A stretch of DNA of 64,000 nt from Pseudoxanthomonas sp. z9 (GCF_006542425.1 NZ_VFID01000011.1:124001-188000), one strand, 5' to 3'. Positions 8,555 to 17,737 are shown, counted from the first letter of the stretch. Numbers and translations: made by a program. Notes: generated by a model not told the origin, from the letters alone.

Positions 8555-8671
8555 TCAACCGATCCTGCCCTTCGGCGATCGTCGGGTTGCTGATCGGTAT
8601 CGCGGCGACCTCGCGCGATCCGCACGGCAGAACCCGGCCACCTCGCTTCCTGCGGGGTCCGCCAGTCGCTC

Positions 8672-8720
8672 TGTCGTCATCCCCGGCGGCCTATGGATTC
8701 CGGCGTTCGCCGGAATGACG
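8672..8720. repeat. Intergenic palindromic repeat with core ATTCCGGCG-TT-CGCCGGAAT
   Basis: The element opens with TGTCGTCATCCCCGGCGG, holds a perfect 9-bp inverted repeat around TT at 8697-8716, and closes with GACG that pairs back to CGTC. Its left end matches 6024-6040. Elements of this appearance are scattered between genes in many high-GC proteobacteria. The rest of the 252-bp gap 8555-8806 shows a second inverted pair, TCGGTCCTCG / CGAGGACCG, and no gene. Confidence 0.6.
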
Positions 8721-8806
8721 GGGAAAGATTTCGGTCCTCGCCCGGACGAGGACCGGATTCCTGCCCGGTTCGGCGCCACCGATGCGCGGCCGGAAGGAAG
8801 CGCGCG

Positions 8807-10216
8807 CTACCGGACGATGAAATCGATGAACCGGGCGACCTTGGCGTAGGGTGGCTTGAGCATGTCGCTGCCGGCGCGACGGCTTTGCCAGAGGATCGGC
8901 AGCGCCTTGCTGAACGCATCGAAGCCGGCCTTGCCGTGATAGGCGCCCATGCCGCTGGGGCCGATGCCGCCGAACGGCAGATCGTTGATGCCGAAATGCA
9001 GCACGGTGTCGTTGACGGTGACGCCGCCGGCCAGGGTGTTCTTCAGGATCTTCTCGATCCGGGAACGGTCGTTGCTGAAGGGATACAGCGCCAATGGCCG
9101 ATCGTGCGCGTTGACGTAGGCGATGGCCTCGTCGAGCGAAGCGACCGAGCGGATCGGCAGGATCGGGCCGAAGATCTCGTCCTGCATCACCTTGGCGTCA
9201 TCGCCCGGATCCAGCACCAGGGTCGGCGGGAACAGCCGTTCCCGCGCGTCCTCGGCGCCGGCCAGCGGAATCACCGTCAGGCCACGCGCCTGCGCGTCGT
9301 CCAGATAGCCACGCAGCCGCGCGAACTGGCCGTCGTTGATGATGCGGGTGTAGTCGCCCGGATTCTGCAGATCGCCGTAGCGCGCCTTCACCTGTTTGCG
9401 CAGCGCTTCCACCAGCGCATCGCGGCGGTGCGCGGCGACCAGCACGTAGTCCGGGGCGATGCAGGTCTGGCCGCCGTTGAACCATTTGCCGGTCGCCAGC
9501 CGCGCCGCGGCCTGCTCCAGCGGATAGTCGTCGCAGACGATGGCCGGCGATTTGCCGCCCAGTTCCAGTGTCAGCGGGGTCAGCTGCGGTGCGGCGGCGG
9601 CCATCACCTTGCGGCCCACCGCGGTGGAACCGGTGAACACCAGATGGTCGAACGGCAGGCCGGCGAAGGCCGAGGCGATCTCGGGGCCGCCGCTGGCGAC
9701 CGCCACCCGATCGGGTGGAAAGACTTCGGCCAGCAGTTCGCGCAGGAACGCGGTGGTGCGCGGGGTGTGCTCGGAGGGTTTCAGGTAGACGTGGTTGCCG
9801 GCGGCGATGGCGGTGGCCAGCGGGATCAGGGCCAGGTTGACCGGGTAGTTCCATGGCGCGATGACGCCGACCACGCCGACCGGTTCGGGCCGGATCTCCG
9901 CGCTCGCGGGCCAGAACCGCCAGCCCACCCCGACCCGGCGCGGCTGCATCCAGCGGCGCAGGTGCTTGAGCAGGTGATCGATCTCGTTGAGCACGGTCAT
10001 CCCATCGGCGATGCGGCTCTCGTGCAGCGAGCGGTGGCCGAAATCGGCGGCGATGGTACGGGCCATCTCGTCCAGCCGGCGCTTGAGCGCGTCGCGCAGC
10101 CGCTGCAGATCCGCCTGCCGCTGGGCCAGGTCGGGTCGTCGCGCCTGCCAGGCCGCGCGCAGGCGGGCCAGGGTGGATGAAAGTTCGGTCACGGGCGTAT
10201 CGGCGGGAGTGTCCAT
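8807..10216 (-). CDS. Coniferyl aldehyde dehydrogenase-type NAD(P)+ aldehyde dehydrogenase
   Basis: This 469-aa enzyme oxidises an aldehyde to the acid. The class-3-like ALDH layout is clear: PWNYP (N123), KPSEHTP (K146), the glutamate of TLELGGKSP (E218) and the nucleophile in NGGQTCIAPDYV (C252). The N-terminus (RRPDLAQRQADLQRLRDALKRR) and the C-terminal hydrophobic PILWQSRR region place it with coniferyl aldehyde dehydrogenases (CalB-like) and fatty-aldehyde dehydrogenases of proteobacteria. No lignin-monomer pathway genes are nearby, so the physiological substrate is open. It is divergent from the gamma carbonic anhydrase gene, with a 50-bp gap. Confidence 0.88.
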   Translation of the reverse strand: MDTPADTPVTELSSTLARLRAAWQARRPDLAQRQADLQRLRDALKRRLDEMARTIAADFGHRSLHESRIADGMTVLNEIDHLLKHLRRWMQPRRVGVGWRFWPASAEIRPEPVGVVGVIAPWNYPVNLALIPLATAIAAGNHVYLKPSEHTPRTTAFLRELLAEVFPPDRVAVASGGPEIASAFAGLPFDHLVFTGSTAVGRKVMAAAAPQLTPLTLELGGKSPAIVCDDYPLEQAAARLATGKWFNGGQTCIAPDYVLVAAHRRDALVEALRKQVKARYGDLQNPGDYTRIINDGQFARLRGYLDDAQARGLTVIPLAGAEDARERLFPPTLVLDPGDDAKVMQDEIFGPILPIRSVASLDEAIAYVNAHDRPLALYPFSNDRSRIEKILKNTLAGGVTVNDTVLHFGINDLPFGGIGPSGMGAYHGKAGFDAFSKALPILWQSRRAGSDMLKPPYAKVARFIDFIVR

Positions 10217-10254
10217 GCCCCGGAGTGTAGGCCCGGACGCGTGCGTATGGTCGC

Positions 10255-10260
10255 TACAAT
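10255..10260 (+). promoter_or_regulatory. -10 hexamer TACAAT of the gamma carbonic anhydrase gene (leaderless start)
   Basis: TACAAT ends six bases (GGCGAC) before the ATG at 10267, so transcription should begin at or next to the start codon. No Shine-Dalgarno is present. A -35 hexamer is not obvious. Confidence 0.55.
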
Positions 10261-10266
10261 GGCGAC

Positions 10267-10809
10267 ATGACCGCTATCCGCCCCTATCTTGACCGTTTTC
10301 CCGCCCTCGGCCCGCGCGTCTACGTGGACCCGGCGGCGACCGTCATCGGCGACGTCGAACTGGCGGAGGACGTCTCGGTGTGGCCGGGCACGGTGATCCG
10401 CGGCGACGTCAACCACATCCGCATCGGTGCCCGCACCAACGTGCAGGACGGCACCATCATCCACGTCAGCCACCACAGCCCGTACAACCGGGCCGGCTAT
10501 CCGACCCTGATCGGCGCGGATGTCACCGTCGGCCACGGCACCATCATCCACGCCTGCACCATCGAGGACCTGTGCCTGATCGGCATGGGCGCCTGCATCC
10601 TGGACGGGGCGACGGTGAAGAAGCACGGCTTCGTCGGCGCCGGCGCGGTGGTCGGTCCCGGCAAGGTCGTCGGCGAGGCCGAACTGTGGCTGGGCAATCC
10701 GGCCCGCTTCGCCCGCCGGCTCAGCGACAAGGAAATCGAGAGCCTGCACTACTCGGCCGCCCACTACGTGCGCCTGAAGGATCAGTACCTGCAGGCCGCG
10801 AAGGACTGA
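10267..10809 (+). CDS. Gamma-class carbonic anhydrase family protein (YrdA/PaaY-like)
   Basis: This 180-aa protein is a left-handed beta-helix built from hexapeptide repeats, ending in a C-terminal helix (DKEIESLHYSAAHYVRLKDQ). The zinc ligands expected of the family are present as TIIHVSHH (H66), VGHG (H90) and IIHAC (H95). It belongs to the YrdA/PaaY/CaiE group, some of which are real carbonic anhydrases while others are thioesterases, so activity on bicarbonate is likely but not certain. It stands alone, divergent from the aldehyde dehydrogenase. Confidence 0.93.
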   Translation: MTAIRPYLDRFPALGPRVYVDPAATVIGDVELAEDVSVWPGTVIRGDVNHIRIGARTNVQDGTIIHVSHHSPYNRAGYPTLIGADVTVGHGTIIHACTIEDLCLIGMGACILDGATVKKHGFVGAGAVVGPGKVVGEAELWLGNPARFARRLSDKEIESLHYSAAHYVRLKDQYLQAAKD

Positions 10810-10975
10810 CGCCCTCCGGACTCCACGGTCGGCCGGGTCTGGCCAGCCTGCCGCGATTGCACCCGGCTTGCCCGGAACCGCCGGAATCCTCGCCGACGGT
10901 CGTAGGCTTGCCTGCCGCCGGCGCTGCGGCAACACTGGCGCGGGACAGGGATCTGTCCATCAACGGGGAAGAGAA

Positions 10976-11881
10976 ATGCTGAAACCATGGTTCGGCGGCC
11001 TGCTGGCCGCCGCGGTACTGGCGTGGGGAACGCCGGCAATGGCGCAGGATGGCGGGGAAGACGCCGGCCAGGGCGCCGAACAGTTCGTCGCGGGATTGCA
11101 GTTCAAGGAGGGCGGCATCACGGTGCCGAAGGCACACGCGCGTTTCCAGCTGACGCCGGACTTCCGCTACCTGGAACAGGCCGACGCCCGCCGCGTGCTG
11201 GAGGATCTGTGGGGCAATCCGCCCGATGAATCGGTGCTGGGCCTGATCGTGCCACGCAAGCCGGATCTGCTGGCCGACGACAGCTGGGCGGTGGTGGTCA
11301 CCTACTCGGACGAGGGTTATGTCTCCGACGAGGACGCGGCCAAGATCGACTACGCCGAGATGCTGACTGAAATGAAAAAGTCCACGAGCGAGGAGAACAG
11401 CGCGCGCAAGGAGGCCGGCTACGGCACCGTGGATCTGGTCGGCTGGGCAGTGCCGCCGCGCTATGACGGCTCGGCCAAGAAACTCTACTGGGCCAAGGAG
11501 CTGTCCTTCGACGGCAACGCGCAGCACACGCTGAACTACGACATCCGCGTGCTTGGCCGGCACGGTTACCTCAGCCTCAACGCGGTGGCCGGCATGTCCG
11601 AACTGGCGCAGGTGCAGAAGGGCATGCAGGAGCTGCTGCCGATGACCGAGTTCGACGCGGGCGCCCGCTACGCCGACTTCGATGCATCCACCGACAAGGT
11701 CGCCAGTTATGGCCTGGCGGCGCTGGTCGGCGGTGGACTCGCGGCGAAGGCCGGCCTGTTCGCCAAGATTGGCCTGGTGCTGGCCAAGTTCTGGAAATTG
11801 CTGCTGATCGGCGTGGTCGCCGTCGGCGCGGGCATCCGGCGCGTGTTCGCCGGCAAGAAGGAAAAGCCGACCGTCAGTTGA
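10976..11881 (+). CDS. DUF2167 domain-containing envelope protein
   Basis: This 301-aa protein starts with a signal peptide (residues 1-23, ending AMA) and carries the DUF2167 domain: GGITVPKAHARFQLTPDFRYL, YSDEGYVSDEDA, GYGTVDLVGWAVPPRYD, and the AKELSF / LNYDIRVLGRHGYLSLN stretch. A hydrophobic helix (about 270-290) followed by basic residues (RRVFAGKKEKP) anchors the C-terminus in the inner membrane, leaving the domain in the periplasm. GGGGAAGAG sits before the ATG. DUF2167 proteins have no known function. The gene is convergent with the YkgJ gene, 16 bp away. Confidence 0.88.
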   Translation: MLKPWFGGLLAAAVLAWGTPAMAQDGGEDAGQGAEQFVAGLQFKEGGITVPKAHARFQLTPDFRYLEQADARRVLEDLWGNPPDESVLGLIVPRKPDLLADDSWAVVVTYSDEGYVSDEDAAKIDYAEMLTEMKKSTSEENSARKEAGYGTVDLVGWAVPPRYDGSAKKLYWAKELSFDGNAQHTLNYDIRVLGRHGYLSLNAVAGMSELAQVQKGMQELLPMTEFDAGARYADFDASTDKVASYGLAALVGGGLAAKAGLFAKIGLVLAKFWKLLLIGVVAVGAGIRRVFAGKKEKPTVS

Positions 11882-11897
11882 ATTGCAGCGCCAGGCG

Positions 11898-12164
11898 TCA
11901 GGGCCGGGTGGCCTGCTCCAGCGCCTCCAGGTAGGCCATGGCGTCCTGGCGGCTGAGGCCGCACATCTCCGGCCCGGGCTTGAGGGTGGCGCAGAACCGC
12001 GGACGCTCAGGCCGGCCGAACAGCCGGCAGCGCAGCGCCTCGTCCAGTTGCACGCAGGCCACGCCCGCTGGCTTGCCGGCGGGCATGCCGGGGATCGGCG
12101 AGGCGATGGACGGCGCGGTGCAGCAGGCGGCGCATCCGGCGCGGCAGGGAAACAGCGATGACAT
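11898..12164 (-). CDS. YkgJ family cysteine-cluster protein
   Basis: This short protein (88 aa) has the N-terminal pattern C-x3-C-x2-CC (C7, C11, C14, C15) and further cysteines in [24 protein letters not shown] and MCG, which together match the Fe/Zn-chelating CxxCxxCC domain (UPF0153/YkgJ). Members bind metal; their job is not established. A longer frame upstream to 12341 is open but covers the RDD promoter region and is not supported. The gene is convergent with DUF2167 and divergent from the RDD operon. Confidence 0.88.
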   Translation of the reverse strand: MSSLFPCRAGCAACCTAPSIASPIPGMPAGKPAGVACVQLDEALRCRLFGRPERPRFCATLKPGPEMCGLSRQDAMAYLEALEQATRP

Positions 12165-12327
12165 GGCGGCAGTGTAGCCTTGCGCGGACTGGGCAAGCGC
12201 CGCCATGGCGGCTAAAGTCGCAACGGATGGAACAGGGGATCGGATCGCGCATGGCGCGCAGTACGCAGATATCGCCAGGATGGCGCATCGCCGGCACCCG
12301 CACGTGGTCCCGGCATCGGGTGGCGCA

Positions 12328-13011
12328 TTGAAACTGGACACCTACCGTGAGGTGATCACGCCCGAGGGCGTCGCCCTGCATCTGCCGGCTTCCGGCCCGG
12401 TGCCGCGCGCGGTCGCCTGGTCGATCGATCTGGCGGTGCGGGTGGGCATCCTGTTCGTGGTCGGCACCGTGCTCGGCCTGATGGGCAAGATGGGCCAGGG
12501 CCTGTCGATGGTGCTGATGTTCATCGTCTACTGGATCTACCCGATCGCCCTGGAGGCGTTCTGGAACGGGCAGACCGTCGGCAAGCGCGCGATGGGCCTG
12601 CGGGTGGTGTCGGCCGACGGTGCGCCGCTGGGTTGGCTCGCGGCGATCACCCGCAACCTGCTGCGTACGGTCGACATGTTGCCGTTCGGCTACATGGCCG
12701 GGCTGATCAGCAGCCTGGCCGATCCGCATGGCCGCCGGCTTGGCGACATGGTGGCGAGGACCGTCGTGGTCCATGTGGATCATTCGCGCGACGCCGTGCC
12801 GGCACCGGCCGACGTGGTGGTGGCGGTGCCGCCCGGGCTGCAGCCCGACGAACAGGCCGCGATCGTCGCCTTCGGCGAGCGCGCGCCATTGCTGACGCCG
12901 GCACGCCAGGCCGAGCTGGCCGACATCGTCGCACCGCTGACCCAGGCGCAGGGACAGGCCGGCGTATTGCGCCTGTACGGCATGGCCAACTGGCTGGTGG
13001 GGCGTCGATGA
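12328..13011 (+). CDS. RDD family membrane protein, first gene of the MoxR/DUF58 operon
   Basis: The protein (227 aa from the TTG) has the RDD domain: [19 protein letters not shown] with the family Arg-Asp pair in helix 1, the [15 protein letters not shown] loop, and the R-Asp-G pattern of [17 protein letters not shown]. Three membrane segments are predicted, followed by a soluble tail. I chose the TTG at 12328 (product starts [14 protein letters not shown]) because upstream residues of the longer frame (to 12205) look non-conserved. A 34-codon frame, 12227-12331, ends on a TGA that overlaps this TTG. The stop overlaps the next start (ATGA). RDD proteins are linked to ion transport in a few cases; the function here is unknown. 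Confidence 0.85.
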   Translation: MKLDTYREVITPEGVALHLPASGPVPRAVAWSIDLAVRVGILFVVGTVLGLMGKMGQGLSMVLMFIVYWIYPIALEAFWNGQTVGKRAMGLRVVSADGAPLGWLAAITRNLLRTVDMLPFGYMAGLISSLADPHGRRLGDMVARTVVVHVDHSRDAVPAPADVVVAVPPGLQPDEQAAIVAFGERAPLLTPARQAELADIVAPLTQAQGQAGVLRLYGMANWLVGRR

Positions 13012-14003
13012 GGCAGGAGCAGTTCGTCGCCCGCTACCAGCGCGAATGGCTGGCCTTCGAGCACTGGCTGGATCTGCGTGGCGAGCCGCGCCAGGCGCGC
13101 GACGCGCGCAACCGCGCCGAGCTGGCCGACGAGGACGTGCCGGCCCGCTACCGCCGCATCTGCGAGCAGCTGGCGCTGGCGCGCAAGCGCGGCTACAGCC
13201 CGCAGATCACCGATCGCCTGCAGCAGCTGATGCAGCGCGGCCACAACCTGCTGTACCGCACGCCGCCACCGCGCTGGCGGCGCGCGCTGGTGTTCGTGCT
13301 GGCCGACTTCCCGCGCCTGGTGCGCAGCGAGGCGGCCTGCATGTGGGTCGCCGCGGCGCTGTTCGCGTTGCCGCTGATCGCGCTGTTCGTGCTGCTGCAG
13401 TACCAGCCGGAGCTGATCCACGGGATCAAGGCGCCGGAGGAAATCGCCTCGATGGAGCGGATGTTCGATCCCAACGACCCGCGCCACCGGCTTGGCCGCG
13501 ACTCGGGCAGCGACTGGTACATGTTCGGCGTCTACATCATGAACAACACCAGCATCGGCCTGCGCGTGTTCGCCAGCGGTCTGCTGGGCTGCCTGGGACC
13601 GATCTACGTCCTGATCTTCAACGGCGTGGATATCGGCGCCTCGTTCGGCCACCTGCAGCAGATCGGCTCGGCCGATCCGCTGTGGCGCTTCGTCGCCGGC
13701 CATGCGCCGTTCGAGTTGACCGCGATCGTCATCACCGGCGGCGCCGGCCTGCGGCTGGGCTACAACCTGCTCGCGCCGGGGCGGCGTCGGCGGGTGGACG
13801 CGCTGGTCGAGGCCGGCTGGAAGGGCGCGCGGATTTGCCTGGGTGCGGCGCTGATGTTCTTCGTCGCCGCCTTCATCGAAGCGTTCTGGTCCTCGATCCA
13901 GTCGATTCCCGCCTCGGTGAAATACGGTGTCTCGGCGACATTGTGGACGCTGGTGCTGCTGTGGCTGTGGCGCGGCGGCCGGGGAACTCCCGATGAGGCT
14001 TGA
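13008..14003 (+). CDS. SpoIIM-domain (stage II sporulation protein M-like) membrane protein
   Basis: This 331-aa protein has a soluble basic N-terminal part (about 100 residues, [20 protein letters not shown]) followed by five to six membrane helices carrying the SpoIIM/DUF95 signature: YIMNNTSIGLRVFASGLLG, GPIYVLIFNGVDIGASFG and GHAPFELTAIVITGGAGLRLG. The family includes SpoIIM of the Bacillus forespore engulfment machine, but this organism does not sporulate, and proteobacterial members sit in MoxR operons of unknown role. Its start overlaps the RDD stop by four bases and its end overlaps the next gene by 11 bases, indicating translational coupling. Confidence 0.92.
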   Translation: MRQEQFVARYQREWLAFEHWLDLRGEPRQARDARNRAELADEDVPARYRRICEQLALARKRGYSPQITDRLQQLMQRGHNLLYRTPPPRWRRALVFVLADFPRLVRSEAACMWVAAALFALPLIALFVLLQYQPELIHGIKAPEEIASMERMFDPNDPRHRLGRDSGSDWYMFGVYIMNNTSIGLRVFASGLLGCLGPIYVLIFNGVDIGASFGHLQQIGSADPLWRFVAGHAPFELTAIVITGGAGLRLGYNLLAPGRRRRVDALVEAGWKGARICLGAALMFFVAAFIEAFWSSIQSIPASVKYGVSATLWTLVLLWLWRGGRGTPDEA

Positions 14004-15573
14004 ACAGCTCACCGTCCAGTTGCGTGCGCGTTCGTCCTGGGAGGCGATGGAACTGGGCATGGCGCTGGTGCGCCGGCACGCGGCCGCGATCTGGAAGCCC
14101 TGGCTGCTGGTGACGCTGCCGGTGTTCGTGCTGCTCAACGCGGCCGGCTGGGCGCTGGATCTGATCGGCCTGGCCGGAGTCCTGATGTGGTGGCTCAAGC
14201 CGGTGTTCGACCGCATCCCGATGTACGTCGCCTCGCGCGCGGTGTTCGGCGCGGTGCCCGGCGTGCGCGAAACCGTGCGCGCGCAGGCGACCTGGGGTTG
14301 GGGGCCGATGCTGCACTACCTGACCTGGCGGCGCTTGAGTCCGGTGCGTTCGCTGTACCTGCCGGTGGACTTGCTGGAAGGCGTGCGGGGCCAGCGCCTG
14401 CGCGAACGCCGTCGCGTGCTGGGGGGAGCGATCTACGGAAACGCCGCGCTGCTGACCCTGGTGTGCCTGCATTTCGAGGGCGCGCTGATCCTGGGTGGCA
14501 TCGCCGGCATCCTGATGTTCACGCCGCTGGAACTGCTGCCGGAAACGCTGCGCACCACCTGGACGCTGATCGTCGAACAGTCGCCGGCATGGGTGAGGAT
14601 CGGCCTCAACGCGCTGGCCTGGATGGCGATGTCGGTGGTGGAACCGTTCTTCGTCGGCGCAGGCTTCGGCCTGTACCTCAACCGCCGCACCCAGCTGGAA
14701 GCATGGGATGTGGAGATTGTGTTCCGCAAGCTGCGCGGCCGGCTCGCCCGCGGCGCTTCGGCGCTGGTTGTCGCGCTGGCGCTGATGGGGGCCCTGGTGC
14801 CGGGAATGGCGCGGGCGCAGAGCGAGGACCCGGAGGTTCCAGCGTCGGAGGATTCCGACGCGCATGTGGAGTCCGATGACGCCGATGATGCGCCGAAGCC
14901 GCCCACCCTGCCGGAAGTCTTCGGCGACCAGCGGGTAGACGATGGTGGTTTCCGCCGCGCCAGCGCGCAGGCCTACCGGGACCCGTCGCTCAACCGCAGC
15001 GTGGTGCAGAAGCAGTGGGAACGGATCGACAAGGCCAGGCCCGAGTCGCCTTCCCGGCGTCCGCAGATGGGCTGGTTGCAGGGCGTGGCGGCATTGTTCG
15101 CCTTCCTCGCCGAATGGGGCCTGTGGATCCTGCTCGGCGTGCTGGTGCTGATCCTGCTGGCGACCGCGCGCTACTGGTTGCCGTGGATGCGCGGGGCGGG
15201 CGGACGTGCGCCAGTGTTCGATGCCGACGTTGCCAGCGAACCGGTACGGATTCCCGAAGCGCTGCCCGATGACGTGGCGAGCGTCGCCCGTCGACTGTGG
15301 CGGGAAGGGCGCGGGCGTGACGCGCTGGCGCTGCTTTACCGGGCCGGCGTGCTGGCGATGGGCCGGCGCGCGCAGGTGGAACTGCCGCCGGGCGCCACCG
15401 AGGCCGAATGCCTGCGGCTGTCGCGGCGGATGGCGGAGGCGGAGGATCGGCAGCTGTTCGCCCGCATCGTCCGGATCTGGCAGTACGCGGCCTACGCGCA
15501 ACGGCTGCCGGAGGAGACGGAGTTCGAATCCCTGCTGGGGCAGATGCAGGCACGCGGCGGGTGGCTGGCATGA
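13993..15573 (+). CDS. Membrane protein with C-terminal DUF4129 domain
   Basis: This 526-aa protein has four or five membrane helices in its first 210 residues, another around residues 260-275 (ALVVALALMGALVPGMARA, which also resembles an internal signal), an acidic periplasmic linker, a further helix (LWILLGVLVLILLATARYWL), and then a cytoplasmic DUF4129 domain (LYRAGVLAMGRRAQVEL, EAECLRLSRRM, IWQYAAYAQRLPEETEFESL). DUF4129 is found near transglutaminase-like and DUF58 proteins and has no proven activity. It follows SpoIIM with an 11-bp overlap and precedes DUF4350 with an ATGA overlap. Confidence 0.87.
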   Translation: MRLEQLTVQLRARSSWEAMELGMALVRRHAAAIWKPWLLVTLPVFVLLNAAGWALDLIGLAGVLMWWLKPVFDRIPMYVASRAVFGAVPGVRETVRAQATWGWGPMLHYLTWRRLSPVRSLYLPVDLLEGVRGQRLRERRRVLGGAIYGNAALLTLVCLHFEGALILGGIAGILMFTPLELLPETLRTTWTLIVEQSPAWVRIGLNALAWMAMSVVEPFFVGAGFGLYLNRRTQLEAWDVEIVFRKLRGRLARGASALVVALALMGALVPGMARAQSEDPEVPASEDSDAHVESDDADDAPKPPTLPEVFGDQRVDDGGFRRASAQAYRDPSLNRSVVQKQWERIDKARPESPSRRPQMGWLQGVAALFAFLAEWGLWILLGVLVLILLATARYWLPWMRGAGGRAPVFDADVASEPVRIPEALPDDVASVARRLWREGRGRDALALLYRAGVLAMGRRAQVELPPGATEAECLRLSRRMAEAEDRQLFARIVRIWQYAAYAQRLPEETEFESLLGQMQARGGWLA

Positions 15574-16748
15574 AGCGACCGGGAAAAGTGGCCCTGATCG
15601 TCGCCCTGACCGTGTTGGGTGGTTTGCTGATCGCGGCCGGCGGGTACTGGTTCACGCGCAATTACCACCGGGTCGATCAGACCCTGTACCTGCCGCCCAG
15701 CGGCGAGGCGGCCTACAACCCGCTCTACGCGCTGCGCAAGGCGCTGGAAGCCGATGGAGTGAAGGCGCAGTCGCGGCAGCGGCTCGCGCTGGACGCGCAT
15801 CCGCCGGGACCGCGCGACACCGTGCTGCTGTTCAACGAAGCCAGTGGCCTGGACGCGGTGCAGGCCGAACGGCTGCTGGACTGGGTGGAAGGCGGCGGCC
15901 ACCTGCTGGTGCGCACGCCGCCGCAGCGAATCTGGGACGGCAGCCCGGACCCGCTGCTGTTGCAGTGGCTGGGCGTGGAGAGCACCGACGACAGCAGCTG
16001 CGCCGACCTGCAGGTGGAAGGCCAGCGCGCGCATGTCGAATTCTGCCGCGGCCGCCGCTTCCGCCTGCACGACGTGGAACCGGAATTGGCCTGGGGCGAT
16101 CTGGATGCCGGTTACGTCTACGCCCGCCTGGCCCATGGCGACGGCCATGTCGACGTGCTGGCGGATTTCGATTTCCTGATCAACCAGGGCGGTGCCGGCA
16201 ATCCGTTCGGGGATCCGCTGAAGGCGCCCCGGGGCGGGTTGCGCGATCCGCCGCACCAGGCGCTGGCGAGGCAGGTGCTGGCGCCCAACTATGGCGCCGG
16301 CACCATGCACCTGATCTACGCCGCGGACGCGCCGTCGCTGCTGCGCACGATCCTGTTCCGTGGCTGGATGGTGTGGCTGCCGCTGCTGCTCGCGCTGCTG
16401 GCCTGGCTGTGGTCGCGGATGCAGCGCTTCGGCCCGCAGCTTCCGGCGCCGCCGATGGATCGCCGCTCGCTGCTGGAACACGTGCGCGCCAGCGGCGATC
16501 ACCTGTTCCGCTACGGACGCGGCGTGCTGCTCTACATCGCCGCGCGCCAGGCCTTCCTGAGCCGTCTGCGCCGCCGGGATCCGATGGCCGCCGCGTTGGC
16601 AGGCGAGGCCCAGATCCAGGCGGTGGCCGAACGCCTCGACGTTCCAATCGAGACCGTGCGCAACGCCCTGCAGACGCCATCCACGCAGGACAAGGCCGGC
16701 TTCCGAGACCGCATTTCCACCCTGATCCAGCTGAGAAACCGACTATGA
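15570..16748 (+). CDS. DUF4350 domain-containing membrane protein
   Basis: This 392-aa protein has an N-terminal membrane anchor (KVALIVALTVLGGLLIAAGGYW shortened to residues 6-27), a periplasmic DUF4350 domain that resembles a GATase1/ThuA-like fold (NPLYALRKALEADGV, DTVLLFNEASGLD, LLDWVEGGGHLLVRTP), a second helix (WMVWLPLLLALLAWLWSRM) and a cytoplasmic tail with FRYGRGVLLYIAARQAFLSR. The domain is a regular partner of MoxR and DUF58 proteins and has no known activity. Both ends overlap neighbours by 4 bp. Confidence 0.88.
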   Translation: MKRPGKVALIVALTVLGGLLIAAGGYWFTRNYHRVDQTLYLPPSGEAAYNPLYALRKALEADGVKAQSRQRLALDAHPPGPRDTVLLFNEASGLDAVQAERLLDWVEGGGHLLVRTPPQRIWDGSPDPLLLQWLGVESTDDSSCADLQVEGQRAHVEFCRGRRFRLHDVEPELAWGDLDAGYVYARLAHGDGHVDVLADFDFLINQGGAGNPFGDPLKAPRGGLRDPPHQALARQVLAPNYGAGTMHLIYAADAPSLLRTILFRGWMVWLPLLLALLAWLWSRMQRFGPQLPAPPMDRRSLLEHVRASGDHLFRYGRGVLLYIAARQAFLSRLRRRDPMAAALAGEAQIQAVAERLDVPIETVRNALQTPSTQDKAGFRDRISTLIQLRNRL

Positions 16749-17737
16749 ACGATTCCACCGCCGCAATCGACGGCGCAATGACCGGCGAAGCCTTGGCCGA
16801 ACGCGCCGCCCAGGTGCGCGAGGAAGTGTCCAAGGCGTTCATCGGCCAGGCCGAAGTGCTGGACCAGATCCTGATCGCGCTGCTGGCCGGCGGCCACGTG
16901 CTGATCGAGGGCGTGCCCGGGCTGGGCAAGACCCTGCTGGTGCGCGCGCTGGCGCAGGCGCTGGAACTGACCTACGCGCGCGTGCAGTTCACTCCCGATC
17001 TGATGCCCAGCGACGTCAGCGGCCACGCCGTCTACGACCCCAAGACCGAGAGCTTCAAGATCCGGCGCGGCCCGGTGTTCACCCACCTGCTGCTGGCCGA
17101 CGAAATCAACCGCGCGCCGGCCAAGACCCAGTCCGCGCTGCTGGAAGTGATGCAGGAAGGGCAGGTGACCATCGAGGGCAAATCCTTCGAACTCGCGCCG
17201 CCGTTCATGACCCTGGCCACCCAGAACCCGGTGGAGCAGGAAGGCACCTATCCGCTGCCGGAAGCGCAACTGGACCGTTTCCTGCTGAAGATCCTGATCG
17301 ACTATCCGGCGCTGGACGACGAAAAGCGGATGGTCGACGCGATCACCACCGGTCGCACCGCCGGCGACTTCGACCTGTCGCAGGTGCGGCGCGTGCTCGG
17401 CGCGGCCGACATCATCGCGATGCAGCGCGGCACCGCCGCGGTGACGGTGGACGAACAGGTGATCGATTACGCGGTGCGCATCGTCGCCGCCAGCCGCAAA
17501 TGGCCCGGCATCGCGCTGGGCGCCGGGCCGCGCGGCAGCATCGCGCTGGTGCGCGCCGCACGCGCGCAGGCGGTATTGCAGGGACGCGATTTCGTCACGC
17601 CCGACGATGTGCGCGACATCGCCACGCCCGCGCTGCGCCACCGCATCGCGCTGGCGCCGGAACTGCAGATCGAGGGCCAGTCGCCGGACGACGTGCTGCG
17701 CGCGCTGCTGGCCAAGGTGGAAGCGCCGCGCAAATGA
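16745..17737 (+). CDS. MoxR-family AAA+ ATPase
   Basis: This 330-aa cytoplasmic AAA+ protein has Walker A GVPGLGKT (residues 56-63), Walker B LLLADEINR (115-123), sensor 1 in LATQNPVEQEGTYPLPEAQLDRF (seen around 157-179), and a C-terminal lid domain ending EGQSPDDVLRALLAKV. MoxR ATPases act as chaperones that load metals or assemble complexes, often together with VWA-type partners. Here the partner is the DUF58 protein encoded immediately downstream with a 4-bp overlap. Confidence 0.96.
   Translation: MNDSTAAIDGAMTGEALAERAAQVREEVSKAFIGQAEVLDQILIALLAGGHVLIEGVPGLGKTLLVRALAQALELTYARVQFTPDLMPSDVSGHAVYDPKTESFKIRRGPVFTHLLLADEINRAPAKTQSALLEVMQEGQVTIEGKSFELAPPFMTLATQNPVEQEGTYPLPEAQLDRFLLKILIDYPALDDEKRMVDAITTGRTAGDFDLSQVRRVLGAADIIAMQRGTAAVTVDEQVIDYAVRIVAASRKWPGIALGAGPRGSIALVRAARAQAVLQGRDFVTPDDVRDIATPALRHRIALAPELQIEGQSPDDVLRALLAKVEAPRK

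Noticed and set aside
13008..14003. SpoIIM gene as evidence for sporulation
   Set aside because: SpoIIM/DUF95 domains are widespread in non-spore-formers next to RDD and MoxR genes; no other sporulation gene is visible.
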